DNA of 64,000 bases. Origin: Aldehydirespirator sp965116665 (lineage in GTDB: Bacteria; Actinomycetota; Acidimicrobiia; Acidimicrobiales; Aldehydirespiratoraceae). Each line of letters begins with the position of its first letter. The first letter of the stretch is position 1. Below are positions 17,368-26,080 of the stretch, piece by piece. Made by a program: the position numbers and the translations under genes. The notes beneath the pieces are model-generated. The model saw only the letters and a program-made list of their open reading frames with translations, ran no database searches and was not told the DNA's origin. Location of the stretch: NCBI GenBank assembly GCA_965116665.1, contig OZ220709.1:2170001-2234000 (forward strand), given 5' to 3'.

Positions 17368-18776
17368 GCGCCATCGACCTCTCCACCCCCCAAGCCATCC
17401 ACGTGGTCGGTGCGGGCGGGGCCGGTATGGGAGCCATCGCGTCGGTCCTGCGGTCGATGGGCCACCAGGTGTCGGGATCAGACCTGCGCGACGGGCCCGT
17501 GGTGGCCCGGCTGCGGGCCGAGGGAGTGCCGGTCGCCATCGGCCACGACCCCGACAACCTCGGCCGCGCCAGCCTGGTCGCAATCTCCTCGGCCATCCAC
17601 GACAGCAATGCTGAGGTTCGGGCGGCCCAGGCCCGCGGCGTCCCCGTCGTGCGGCGAAGCGACATCCTGCCCGCCATCGCCTCCCACCGCAGAACCATCG
17701 CGGTGGCGGGCACGCACGGCAAGACGACCACTAGCTCGATGCTGGCGCTGGTGCTGCGGGAGGCTGGCCTCAACCCCTCGTTCATCATCGGAGGCGACGT
17801 CAACGAGATCGGCACCGGAGCGGTGTGGGACGCCGGCGAATGGTTCGTGCTGGAGGCCGACGAGAGCGACCGGACCTTCCTGGCCATCGACGCCGAGGTG
17901 GCGGTGGTCACCAGCGTCGAGCCCGATCACCTCGAGGCCTACGACGGCGTGCCCTCGGCCCTCTTCGACGCCTTCGGCGAGTTCCTGGCCGCGGCCCGCC
18001 ACCGGATCGTGTGCGCCGACGACCCGGTTGCCGCCCGGGTGGGCGCGGCCACCGGGGCCACGACCTACGGCACCAGCACAGACGCCGACTTCCGCATGAG
18101 CGACGTGTCGCTGGGGATGCCCGAATCGGCCTTCGACCTGCACCACGGGCGAACCAGGCTGGGGCGCATAACCCTGCCGACACCGGGCCTGCACAACGCC
18201 CGCAACGCGGCCGCCGCGGTGGTGGCCGGTGTCGTCGCGGGTGCCCCGTTCGAGGATGCGGCCCGCGCGCTGGCCCGCTTCGGGGGCGTGGCCAGGCGTT
18301 TCGAGTTCCGCGGCGACTCCGCCGGTGTGACGTTCGTCGACGACTACGCCCACCTTCCGAGCGAGGTCGCGGCAGCCCTCGACGCGGCACGCACCGGTCA
18401 GTGGCGCAGGGTGGTGTGCGTCTTCCAGCCGCACCGCTACAGCCGGGTCTCTTCCATCGGCGCCGACTTTGCGGGCTCCTTCACCGGTGCCGACCACCTG
18501 GTACTCACCGGGATCTACCCGTCGGGCGAGGCTCCCCGTCCCGGCGTGACCTCCAAGATCGTGCTCGACGCGGTGCTCGACGCCCATCCGTGGTCCTCGG
18601 TGACTTGGCTGCCCCGGCTCGACGAGGTCGCTGACTGGCTGGTGGGCCGGCTGCGCCCCGGCGACCTCTGCCTGACGCTCGGCGCCGGGGACCTCACCTC
18701 CGTGCCCGACGTCGTGATCGAGCGCTTGGAGTCCGCCCGCGGCACCGGGCCCGAGCCGGCGGGGGCCAGACGTTGA
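17364..18776 (+). CDS. murC: UDP-MurNAc--L-alanine ligase
   Basis: A 470-residue Mur ligase adding the first L-Ala. It opens with AIHVVGAGGAGMGAIASVL, has GTHGKTTTSSML (P-loop near residue 116), EADESDRTFL, and VVTSVEPDHLEAYDG. The C-terminal FVDDYAHLPSEV and FQPHRYSR are family features. GTG 17364 overlaps the murG stop (GTGA). Confidence 0.95.
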   Translation: MSAIDLSTPQAIHVVGAGGAGMGAIASVLRSMGHQVSGSDLRDGPVVARLRAEGVPVAIGHDPDNLGRASLVAISSAIHDSNAEVRAAQARGVPVVRRSDILPAIASHRRTIAVAGTHGKTTTSSMLALVLREAGLNPSFIIGGDVNEIGTGAVWDAGEWFVLEADESDRTFLAIDAEVAVVTSVEPDHLEAYDGVPSALFDAFGEFLAAARHRIVCADDPVAARVGAATGATTYGTSTDADFRMSDVSLGMPESAFDLHHGRTRLGRITLPTPGLHNARNAAAAVVAGVVAGAPFEDAARALARFGGVARRFEFRGDSAGVTFVDDYAHLPSEVAAALDAARTGQWRRVVCVFQPHRYSRVSSIGADFAGSFTGADHLVLTGIYPSGEAPRPGVTSKIVLDAVLDAHPWSSVTWLPRLDEVADWLVGRLRPGDLCLTLGAGDLTSVPDVVIERLESARGTGPEPAGARR

Positions 18777-19732
18777 CCGCCGCCGTGCGGGACCTGCTGG
18801 CCGACCTGGACCGGCGGTTGACCGGCTCGGAGCTCGGGCCGTCGCTGAGGCGGGACTATCCGCTGGCAGCCCACACCACTTACCGGGTGGGCGGGCCGGC
18901 CCGACTCTTCGTGACAGCCGACAGCCGGCGCGAACTCGAGACGCTGGCCTCGATCGTGGCCGGCTCATCCGGCGAGGGCGGGCCTCCGCCCGTGCTGGTC
19001 GTGGGAAGGGGCTCCAACCTGCTGGTCGCCGACCGCGGCTTCGACGGCCTTGCCGTGGCCCTCGGCAGCGGACTGGCGACCTTCGAGATCGAGGCGACGA
19101 CGGTCAACGCATCGGGCGGGGCGCTGCTGCCGGTGCTGGCCCGGGCCACGGCCGACGCCGGCCTGACCGGCTTCGAATGGGCGGTCGGGGTCCCCGGGAC
19201 CGCTGGGGGCGCAGTGAGGATGAACGCGGGCGGCCATGGTTCGGACATGTCCGAGTCGCTGGTGGAGGCGGTCGTGGTCGACCTGCGCCGCGGGGGCTCC
19301 ACGGTGCTCGGCGTCGATGACCTGAGTCTCGGCTACCGCTCGAGCAGCATCACCGCTCACCAGGTGGTGGCGACCATCAAGCTCCAGTTGAGGTCCGGAG
19401 ACCGCCAAGCCGCTCGGCGGGAGCTGGCCGAGATCGTCCAGTGGCGCAGGGCCAACCAGCCCGGCGGCCGCAATACAGGGTCGGTGTTCACCAACCCCGA
19501 ACACGCCGCGGCCGGTGCCCTGATCGAGTCCGCGGGCGCCAAGGGACTGCGGATCGGTTCTGCGGAAGTCTCGCCCAAGCACGCGAACTTCATCCAGTCC
19601 GACGAGGGAGGGTGTGCCGCGGACATCGTCGAGGTGATGCGGGAGGTGCGCCGCCGGGTGATGGCGCAGCACGGTGTGGCCTTGACGATGGAGACCCACC
19701 TCGTGGGCTTCAAGCCCTGGGAACTGCCGTGA
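18773..19732 (+). CDS. murB: UDP-N-acetylenolpyruvoylglucosamine reductase
   Basis: A 319-residue FAD enzyme making UDP-MurNAc. The FAD-binding region VLVVGRGSNLLVADRGFDG lies at about residues 76-94, FEWAVGVPGTAGGAVRMNAGG at about 138-158, and the catalytic Ser in NTGSVFTNPEHA near 238-249. The start is TTG at 18773, overlapping the murC stop (TTGA); it is one of only two TTG starts I assign here. Confidence 0.93.
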   Translation: MTAAVRDLLADLDRRLTGSELGPSLRRDYPLAAHTTYRVGGPARLFVTADSRRELETLASIVAGSSGEGGPPPVLVVGRGSNLLVADRGFDGLAVALGSGLATFEIEATTVNASGGALLPVLARATADAGLTGFEWAVGVPGTAGGAVRMNAGGHGSDMSESLVEAVVVDLRRGGSTVLGVDDLSLGYRSSSITAHQVVATIKLQLRSGDRQAARRELAEIVQWRRANQPGGRNTGSVFTNPEHAAAGALIESAGAKGLRIGSAEVSPKHANFIQSDEGGCAADIVEVMREVRRRVMAQHGVALTMETHLVGFKPWELP

Positions 19733-20520
19733 GCGGCGCGGCCGTGACCGTGGACCCGCGCATGAGGGCGCGCCGCATAGCAGTGCTGCGGGCCCAGGGC
19801 CGCCGGCGCCTGCATATCCTGACCGCCCTGGCAGCCGTCGCGCTGGTGGCCGGACTGGCCTTCGGCATCAGCCGCACACCGCTGATGGACGTGGACCGGA
19901 TATCCGTCGGGGGAGACGGGGCCCGTGCGGCCGAGATCCTGGAGAGCACGGGTTTCTCCACGGGGATGCCGATGCTCTCGCTGGACCTGGACGCGGCTGA
20001 GAGGTCCGTCGCTTCGCTGCCCTGGGTGAGATCCGCCCGGGTCTGGCGCGACTGGCCGGGCACCGTGCGCATCACGGTCGAACCCCGCGTGCCGGTGGCC
20101 GAGGTTCCCGCTGCTGCGGGGCGCACCGTGCTGATCGACGCCTACGGGTATGCGGTCGACTGGGCGCCGGAGGTGGCCGAACCGGGCGGGCTCACCCACG
20201 TCGCGGTGCCCTTCGCCGGCCAGCTCGGTGACATCCACACCGCCGCGGACGGACCGCTGGCCGTGGTCGCCGCGATGCCCGACGACCTGCGGGCCTGGGT
20301 CAGTGCGGTAACCCTTGATCCCAGCAACGGCCGGCTGGGGCTGCAACTGATCGGCGGGGCCCGCGTCGTTCTCGGCGAGCAGAACCTTCTGGACGACAAG
20401 ATCAGCGCGGTGCGGGCCCTGCTGGCGGGAACCGAACTCGACTGCGTCACCGAGATCGACGTGATCATGCCCGACATCGCCACCGTGACCCGCCACCAGC
20501 CGTGCCTACCCAGCGGGTGA
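19729..20520 (+). CDS. ftsQ: cell division protein FtsQ
   Basis: A 263-residue bitopic divisome protein. A basic cytosolic N-terminus is followed by one membrane helix (about residues 28-48), then the POTRA domain beginning MDVDRISVGG and containing SLPWVRSARVWRDWPGTVRI, a typical FtsQ/DivIB core. The remainder is the beta domain. GTG 19729 overlaps the murB stop (GTGA). FtsQ links early division proteins to FtsW/FtsI through FtsL and FtsB-type partners. Confidence 0.9.
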   Translation: MSGAAVTVDPRMRARRIAVLRAQGRRRLHILTALAAVALVAGLAFGISRTPLMDVDRISVGGDGARAAEILESTGFSTGMPMLSLDLDAAERSVASLPWVRSARVWRDWPGTVRITVEPRVPVAEVPAAAGRTVLIDAYGYAVDWAPEVAEPGGLTHVAVPFAGQLGDIHTAADGPLAVVAAMPDDLRAWVSAVTLDPSNGRLGLQLIGGARVVLGEQNLLDDKISAVRALLAGTELDCVTEIDVIMPDIATVTRHQPCLPSG

Positions 20521-20572
20521 AGGCTCAAGGGAGACTTCACACCCCGTGACCCGTCGTCGGGCATGCGGGCTC

Positions 20573-20601
20573 TAAGATGCAGTGATCGCAAGCCAGGGAG
20601 G
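20573..20601 (+). promoter_or_regulatory. candidate ftsZ promoter -10 and ribosome binding site
   Basis: TAAGAT (20573-20578) fits a -10 box, and AGGGAGG (20595-20601) is a strong Shine-Dalgarno sequence before ftsZ. The 93 bases between ftsQ and ftsZ are the first real gap after the overlapping genes, so a separate ftsZ promoter is reasonable. No clear -35. Confidence 0.35.
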
Positions 20602-20613
20602 TTCAACACGGTG

Positions 20614-21732
20614 ATGGCCGATTCTCACAACTACATCGCCGTCATCAGGGTGGTCGGAGTCGGGGGCGGGGGCGTCAACGCCGTCAACCGGATGATCGAT
20701 GCGGGCCTGCGGGGCGTGGAGTTCATCGCAGCCAACACCGACGCCCAAGCCCTCGGCATGAGCGACGCGGACCTGAGGATCGACATCGGGAAGAACCTGA
20801 CTCGCGGCCTGGGCGCGGGCAGCGACCCCGAGATCGGAAGGCAGGCGGCCGAGGAGCACGTCGACGAGATACGGGAGTCCCTCAACGGATCCGACATGGT
20901 GTTCATCACCGCGGGCAAGGGCGGCGGGACCGGCACCGGCGCCGCTCCGGTGGTTGCCGAGGTGGCCAAGAGCCTGGGCGCGCTCACCATCGGCGTGGTC
21001 ACCCGGCCGTTCAGCTTCGAGGGGTCCCGCCGCTCGGTTCAGGCCGAGGAGGGGATCCAGCGCCTCAAGGAGAAGGTCGACACCCTGATCGTGATCCCCA
21101 ACGACCGGCTCATCGCCATCGCCGACGAGAAGACCTCCATGCTCAACGCGTTCCGCATGGCCGACGAGGTACTGATGCAGGGGGTCGGTGGCATCACCAA
21201 CCTGATCACCACGCCGGGGTTGATCAATGTCGACTTCGCCGATGTTCGCACAGTGCTGACCGAGGCCGGCAGCGCCCTCATGGGGGTCGGGTCGGCCACC
21301 GGCGAGGGACGGGCGGTGGCCGCGGCCCGCGGTGCCATATCGAGCCCGCTGCTCGAATCGTCGATCGACCGCTCCCAGGGCGTCCTGCTCAACATCTCGG
21401 GCTCCTCGAGCCTCGGCCTGATGGAGGTGAACGAGGCGGCCGAGGTGGTGCACTCGGTCGCCCACCAGGACGCCAACATCATCTTCGGGACGGTGATCGA
21501 CGACGCGCTCGGAGACGAGGTGCGGGTGACCGTCATCGCGGCAGGGTTCGAGAGCGACCGGCAGACCTACGGCACCAAGGACCGCCGTGGCCGCCGGGAC
21601 CGCAGGCCGACCTCGAGGACGGCAGAGGAGGACCTGAAGATCGCCGACGTGTTCGCCACGGCCGAGCATTCCGGTACTTCCGGCGGTCTCGACCTCAACG
21701 ACGAGTTCGATGTGCCCGACTTCCTGAGATGA
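20614..21732 (+). CDS. ftsZ: cell division GTPase FtsZ
   Basis: A 372-residue tubulin-like GTPase forming the Z-ring. It opens with YIAVIRVVGVGGGGVNAVNR, has the tubulin signature GGGTGTGAAP near residue 106, and the T7 synergy-loop region NVDFADVRTVL. The C-terminus ends LNDEFDVPDFLR, matching the conserved C-terminal peptide that in actinobacteria binds SepF. ATG 20614 is chosen by family similarity; GTG at 20611 is immediately before it in frame. Confidence 0.97.
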   Translation: MADSHNYIAVIRVVGVGGGGVNAVNRMIDAGLRGVEFIAANTDAQALGMSDADLRIDIGKNLTRGLGAGSDPEIGRQAAEEHVDEIRESLNGSDMVFITAGKGGGTGTGAAPVVAEVAKSLGALTIGVVTRPFSFEGSRRSVQAEEGIQRLKEKVDTLIVIPNDRLIAIADEKTSMLNAFRMADEVLMQGVGGITNLITTPGLINVDFADVRTVLTEAGSALMGVGSATGEGRAVAAARGAISSPLLESSIDRSQGVLLNISGSSSLGLMEVNEAAEVVHSVAHQDANIIFGTVIDDALGDEVRVTVIAAGFESDRQTYGTKDRRGRRDRRPTSRTAEEDLKIADVFATAEHSGTSGGLDLNDEFDVPDFLR

Positions 21733-21760
21733 CCCCGCCGCCGGTCCAGCCGCTCTCCAA

Positions 21761-22471
21761 GTGATCGAGAGGGTGGTGCCGGCGGGCGACGGATGGCTCG
21801 TCCGGGTCCGCTGCTCGCAGATCCTCGAGGGCGACTTCCGCTGGGATCACAACGGTGGGGCCGGCGCCGAGGGCGACGAGTCCCTCGAGCAGCGACGGCA
21901 GAGTCTCATGAGCGGTCGATGGACCTGGCTCGAGCAGGTGCACGGCGCCGATGTGGCCTACATCACCGAGCCCGGCGGCTGTGCGGGGACAGTGGCCGAC
22001 GGAGCGGTCACGGCTGTGCCCGAGGCCGTGCTCGCCCTGCACACCGCCGACTGCGCCCCGGTGGTGGTCGTCGGGGGCGGAGCGCTGGGCGTGGCCCACG
22101 CCGGCTGGCGGGGCATCGTGGCCGGAGTGATCGGTCAGGTCGTCGACGGCGTGCGCCGGGCCTCGCCCGCGGGGGCGGCGACGGACCTGCGGGCCGTGAT
22201 CGGTCCGGTCATCAGGCCCTCGAGCTACGAGTTCGGTGCCGACGATCTGGCCGCAGTGGCCGCGGCCGCCGGCTGCGACGTGTCGGGCGCAACATCCTGG
22301 GGCACGCCGGCCCTCGACCTCTGCGCGGCGGTGTCCGGCGCGCTGAGCGCCGCCGGCGTCAGCGACGTGGAGGACCTCGGGCTCGACACCGCGGGGCGCG
22401 GCTTCTTCTCGCACCGGGCCCGCGGCGACCGCGGCCGCCAGGCGACCGCGGCCCGCCTGGAGAGACGGTGA
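21761..22471 (+). CDS. pgeF: PgeF/YfiH family (laccase-domain) protein
   Basis: A 236-residue protein of the YfiH (Cu-oxidase_4) family; the E. coli member removes L-Ser wrongly incorporated in place of L-Ala in peptidoglycan precursors. Signatures are WLEQVHGADVAYI, LHTADCAPVVVV and LGVAHAGWRGIVAG, giving the conserved His/Cys metal site. GTG start. It follows ftsZ by 28 bases and overlaps the YggS-type gene by four bases. The enzymatic role in this organism is inferred from the family. Confidence 0.85.
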   Translation: MIERVVPAGDGWLVRVRCSQILEGDFRWDHNGGAGAEGDESLEQRRQSLMSGRWTWLEQVHGADVAYITEPGGCAGTVADGAVTAVPEAVLALHTADCAPVVVVGGGALGVAHAGWRGIVAGVIGQVVDGVRRASPAGAATDLRAVIGPVIRPSSYEFGADDLAAVAAAAGCDVSGATSWGTPALDLCAAVSGALSAAGVSDVEDLGLDTAGRGFFSHRARGDRGRQATAARLERR

Positions 22472-23175
22472 GCGCGCCGCCGGCGCCGTCCGGCTCCGTG
22501 GCCGGACGGTACGAGGCGCTGCAGGCCCGGATCGCGGGCGCGGGCGGGCAGGGTGTCACCGTCGTCGCGGTCACCAAGGCGTTCGGGGCGTGGGCCGTCG
22601 ATGCGGCCGCCGCGTGCGGCATAGGCGACATCGGCGAGAACTACGCCCAGGAGTGTGTGGCCAAGGTCGCCGAAGCGTCCGCGGTGCCCATGCCCCGGGT
22701 CCACTTCGTCGGCCGCCTGCAACGCAACAAGGTCAGGATGCTCGCCGGCTGCGTCGACGTCTGGCAGACCGTCGACCGGGTCGAGGTGGCCCGCGAGATC
22801 GGCCGGCGAGCCCCGGGAGCGGAGGTGATGATCCAGGTGAACATCTCCAGCGAGGACACCAAGGCAGGCTGCGCGCCCGCCGACACCGAGTCGCTGGCCT
22901 CGGCAGCCGACGACGCCGGACTCCAGTTGACGGGCCTCATGGGCATCGGTCCGCTCGGGCCTCCCGAGGCGGCCCGAGACGGCTTCAGGATGCTGCGGCG
23001 GCTGGTCGACCACCTGGCATTGCCCCACTGCTCCATGGGCATGACCGACGACCTGGAAGTGGCTGTGGCCGAGGGCGCGACGATGGTACGAGTGGGAACG
23101 AGCCTGTTCGGGGTGCGTCCCCGCCACAGGTCGCGCGGCGTGCCACAATATGACGCGCCGCCATGGGATCGGTGA
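22468..23175 (+). CDS. YggS-family pyridoxal-phosphate homeostasis protein
   Basis: A 235-residue PLP-binding TIM-barrel protein (YggS/PLPBP/YlmE group). The PLP Lys is in VAVTKAF (about residue 29), with IGENYAQE following, HFVGRLQRNKVR near the middle, LTGLMGIGPLG, and CSMGMTDDLEVAVAEGATMVRVGTSLFG near the end (given in overlapping parts). It helps control free PLP and amino-acid balance. The location between pgeF and sepF is the usual actinobacterial and Gram-positive order. Confidence 0.92.
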   Translation: MSAPPAPSGSVAGRYEALQARIAGAGGQGVTVVAVTKAFGAWAVDAAAACGIGDIGENYAQECVAKVAEASAVPMPRVHFVGRLQRNKVRMLAGCVDVWQTVDRVEVAREIGRRAPGAEVMIQVNISSEDTKAGCAPADTESLASAADDAGLQLTGLMGIGPLGPPEAARDGFRMLRRLVDHLALPHCSMGMTDDLEVAVAEGATMVRVGTSLFGVRPRHRSRGVPQYDAPPWDR

Positions 23176-23218
23176 GGCTCGCAAGCGCGCTAAAGTCTTC
23201 GCAAGGAGCGACGTATCG

Positions 23219-23758
23219 ATGCTGAAGAAGGCGATGATCTATCTCGGGCTCGGTCCGGACGAGCACTACGAGAGCTACGAGGACCCGATCCGCCAGACAC
23301 AGTCTCACAACGTGACGACGGGCCGGTACCCGCCGGAGACCGCGCAGCCAGGGGTCTCGGTCGCGTCGGGCTCCGCTCCCGGAGACCCGGTGCTGGGTCG
23401 GACAGTCCGGCCGGTGCACCTCACGCCGGCCGAGGGCGGGGCGGGCTCGGAAGCCGATTACGACGACCCGGTGCGGGTGGTGCATCCCGTGGCCGCGAAG
23501 AGCATGAAGCCCCACGCGGTCTCCCCGGATGCCTTCAACGACGCCCAGGAGATCGGGGACCGGTTCAAGTCGGGCCAGCCCGTGATCGTGAACCTGCAAG
23601 CGGTTGATCGGGACTTGCAGCGGCGGCTCGTGGACTTCTCGAGCGGCCTCTGCTACGCCATGGGCGGCAAGATGGACCGAGTCGCCGACCAGGTTTACCT
23701 GCTCACCCCCGCGGACGTGGAGGTGTCGAAGGAGACCGCAAGGCCCAAGCGCTCCTGA
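23219..23758 (+). CDS. sepF: cell division protein SepF
   Basis: A 179-residue protein. The N-terminal amphipathic helix MLKKAMIYLGLGPDE is the membrane anchor, followed by a variable linker and the SepF core (about residues 92-175) with PDAFNDAQEIGDRFKSGQPV and VDFSSGLCYAMGGKMDRVAD. SepF binds the FtsZ C-terminus and the membrane, and is the main Z-ring anchor in actinobacteria that lack FtsA. ATG 23219 has AAGGAG at 23203-23208. Confidence 0.95.
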   Translation: MLKKAMIYLGLGPDEHYESYEDPIRQTQSHNVTTGRYPPETAQPGVSVASGSAPGDPVLGRTVRPVHLTPAEGGAGSEADYDDPVRVVHPVAAKSMKPHAVSPDAFNDAQEIGDRFKSGQPVIVNLQAVDRDLQRRLVDFSSGLCYAMGGKMDRVADQVYLLTPADVEVSKETARPKRS

Positions 23759-23763
23759 CATAA

Positions 23764-24030
23764 GTGCTCTTCATCTGCCTGCTGCTCAACGTCTACCTGT
23801 TCGCGGTCTTCGGTCGCGTCCTGCTGAGCTGGTTCCCGCTCAATCCTCACGGAGCGATGGCCACCGTCGCCGGGTTCCTGATCACCGTCACCGACCCGGT
23901 CATGAGGCGGGTCCGGCGGATCCTTCCGGCGGCGCGCTTCGGGGGCATGGCACTCGACTTCTCGCCGGTGGTGGTGATCTTCGGCATCATCCTCCTCATG
24001 AGGTTCCTCAGGGCAGCCGGCATCTGCTGA
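23764..24030 (+). CDS. YggT family membrane protein
   Basis: An 88-residue protein with two membrane helices (about residues 2-20 and 65-84) and the YggT signature GRVLLSWFPLNP, followed by TDPVMRRVRRILPA. GTG start five bases after the sepF stop. YggT genes follow sepF in many Gram-positives and actinobacteria; a role in division or osmotic balance has been suggested but is not settled. Confidence 0.88.
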   Translation: MLFICLLLNVYLFAVFGRVLLSWFPLNPHGAMATVAGFLITVTDPVMRRVRRILPAARFGGMALDFSPVVVIFGIILLMRFLRAAGIC

Positions 24031-24050
24031 GAGGCCGCGTCCGGGCCGCT

Positions 24051-24069
24051 CTCCGGGGGCTGCCCGGAG
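24051..24069 (+). terminator. GC hairpin after yggT, possible terminator
   Basis: CTCCGGG (24051-24057) and CCCGGAG (24063-24069) form a perfect seven-base stem with a five-base loop, 20 bases after the yggT stop. There is no T-run, so termination is uncertain. Confidence 0.35.
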
Positions 24070-24141
24070 CCGGGACGACCGCCGGCCCGCCACCGCGGGG
24101 CATCCACCATTTGCGAGCATGCCCGTGGCATCATCGCCCGC

Positions 24142-25503
24142 ATGAATGCTCTCAACGATCTCACCACCGAGGTCCGGTTTCGCGAGCGCATGCGCGGCTA
24201 CGACTTCGAGGAGGTCGACAGCTACGTCAAGGCTGTGAACCGGGCAGTGGCCCACGGCAGGGATCAGATCTCGGACTTGCAGCATCGGCTGTCTCAGACG
24301 GAGACGGACAGCGGCAACGGCGACGGTCTGAACGAGACCCGCGAGATGCTGCTTCGCACCCTCGTGCTGGCGCAGCGCACCGCCGACACGGCAATCTCGG
24401 AGGCCCGGACCGAGGCCAAGTCGATCACCGACTCGGCGCAGCAGCGGGCAGCCAAGACGGTCGCCGAGGCTGAGGCGGCCGCCAACGAGCGGCTGCGTTC
24501 GTCGGAGGAGCGGGCCGCCCAGACCCTGGCCGAGGCCGAGGAGAACTGCCAGTTGATCCTCAGCGAGGCGAAGCGGACAGCGGCCGCGGAACTGGCCGCC
24601 GAACGCTCCCGCAAGATCGAGGAGATCGAGGCTCTCGAGGCGACGCGCGCCGACCTCGAGGCGGCCACCGCCGCCATCCAGGCCAGGCTCGACAGCGAGC
24701 GGTCCCAGTTGCGCAGTCTGGCCGCCGCGTTCCAGTCCTTCGTGGAACAGTTCGAGCCCATCGCCGATCCAGGCGATTCCACCGGGGAGCCCACCGAGGC
24801 CGGCGGCTCGGACCTGGACATGGAGGCCGGCGAGGTCACGATGCCCGGCGAGGGTCAGCCGGCATTGCCGCCCGACGACGCTGCCGACCCGGATGCCCAG
24901 CACGAACCGGCCATCGAGTCCTCACAGGACCCCGACGACGGCGCTGCGGCCGCCGAGCACGACCCCGACACCGAGGCTGCGGCCGCCGAGCACGACCCCG
25001 ACACCGAGGCTGCGGCCGCCGAGCACGACCCCGACACCGAGGCTGCGGCCGCCGAGCACGACCCCGACACCTTGGCTACGGCCGCCGAGCACGCCGGCGA
25101 CGCCGTCGAGGACGCCCGCACGACCGGCACGCTGCATGCCGACACGCTGCCCGATCTCTCGCCGGTGAGATGGGCCGGGGAGGACACAGGCACGTCGGAA
25201 GCCGCCCCGGACAGCGCCTACCCGGCCCGGACTGCCGGCTCCGAGCGAGCCCACCCGGAGCCGGCGGATCCCCGCACCGTCGACGGGTCCGAGACTGTGG
25301 CTGCACCGGTGATGCGCTCGGCGGAGGCCCGCGGCCCGGAGCTCTTCGATATCGAGGCCGAGGAGGACGACGAGTTCATAGAGCAACTCCGGCAGGTCGT
25401 CAGCAGCGACGCCCCCTTGCCCAGTGCCGACGCTGCCATGGCTGCCTTCTTCGACCACGATGAGGGCCCCGGCCGCGGCGGTAGGCTCGGCCAGCGGGCT
25501 TGA
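24142..25503 (+). CDS. DivIVA/Wag31-like coiled-coil protein
   Basis: A 453-residue protein. The first 40 residues (LNDLTTEVRFRERMRGYDFE, then EVDSYV) form the DivIVA membrane-binding domain, followed by a long coiled coil (about 45-215). The C-terminal half is acidic and low-complexity, with a tandem 11-residue repeat starting at residue 268. DivIVA proteins mark negatively curved membrane and direct polar growth or septum placement in actinobacteria. Position after sepF and yggT is standard. The acidic tail is much longer than in Wag31 (about 260 residues in all). Confidence 0.85.
   Translation: MNALNDLTTEVRFRERMRGYDFEEVDSYVKAVNRAVAHGRDQISDLQHRLSQTETDSGNGDGLNETREMLLRTLVLAQRTADTAISEARTEAKSITDSAQQRAAKTVAEAEAAANERLRSSEERAAQTLAEAEENCQLILSEAKRTAAAELAAERSRKIEEIEALEATRADLEAATAAIQARLDSERSQLRSLAAAFQSFVEQFEPIADPGDSTGEPTEAGGSDLDMEAGEVTMPGEGQPALPPDDAADPDAQHEPAIESSQDPDDGAAAAEHDPDTEAAAAEHDPDTEAAAAEHDPDTEAAAAEHDPDTLATAAEHAGDAVEDARTTGTLHADTLPDLSPVRWAGEDTGTSEAAPDSAYPARTAGSERAHPEPADPRTVDGSETVAAPVMRSAEARGPELFDIEAEEDDEFIEQLRQVVSSDAPLPSADAAMAAFFDHDEGPGRGGRLGQRA
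24943..25074 (+). repeat. 33-bp tandem repeat inside divIVA
   Basis: Four 33-bp units at 24943, 24976, 25009 and 25042; the first three are identical and the fourth differs in the last codon. A degenerate fifth unit follows. Each encodes AAAAEHDPDTE, in frame, giving an acidic periodic tail. Confidence 0.95.
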
Positions 25504-25572
25504 TCGCCGCACACGTCTGAACCGCCGATATAACCGGGGGTCCTTGATCTGACGGCAGGACGGGAGCTTGAT

Positions 25573-26067
25573 ATGGCCAAGTCCGACAGGGCACAAGCCG
25601 GCAAGACCGCGAACACCAAGCCGGCTGATTCGAAAGCGTCGGCCAAGAAGTCCGGCGCGCGGCCGTCGGGGGCCAAGGCCGGGCCCAAGCCCCGCTTCGA
25701 CGCCAAGTTCCTCGAGGACATGAGGCGGAAGCTGCTCAAGGAGCGGGCCAAGTACCTGCACTCGGCCGAGGAGTACCAGGCCGAGGCAGAGTCGCTGCTG
25801 GCCACGCGGGAGCCCGGCGACGTCCAGTTCGACGAGGAGGGCGGCGAGGGCACCACCGTGGCGGTGGAACGCGAGCGGGACCTCGCACTGTCCAGCCAGG
25901 CCCGCCACACGGTAGGCCAGATCGACGCCGCGCTCGAGCGCATCGACAACGGCACTTACGGCTACTGCGTCACATCGGGCGCGCCGATTCCCATCGCCCG
26001 CCTTCGAGCCATCCCCTGGGCCGCCGAGCGTGTAGAGGTCAAGGCGGGCGGCCTAGGTCGCCGGTAG
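25573..26067 (+). CDS. DksA/TraR family protein with degenerate zinc finger
   Basis: A 164-residue protein. A Lys/Ala-rich basic N-terminus (about 45 residues) precedes a coiled-coil region (FLEDMRRKLLKERAKYL onward) and the C-terminal TraR/DksA fold with IDNGTYGYCVTSGAPIPIAR. Family members bind the RNA polymerase secondary channel and often zinc through four Cys; only one Cys remains here, so zinc binding is unlikely. Upstream of lspA as in other actinobacteria. ATG 25573 preceded by GGGAG. Confidence 0.82.
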   Translation: MAKSDRAQAGKTANTKPADSKASAKKSGARPSGAKAGPKPRFDAKFLEDMRRKLLKERAKYLHSAEEYQAEAESLLATREPGDVQFDEEGGEGTTVAVERERDLALSSQARHTVGQIDAALERIDNGTYGYCVTSGAPIPIARLRAIPWAAERVEVKAGGLGRR

Positions 26068-26080
26068 AAACTCCCCGGAT

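Noticed and set aside
24119..24131. Hairpin ATGCC-CGT-GGCAT before divIVA
   Set aside because: Only five base pairs; such short repeats occur by chance.
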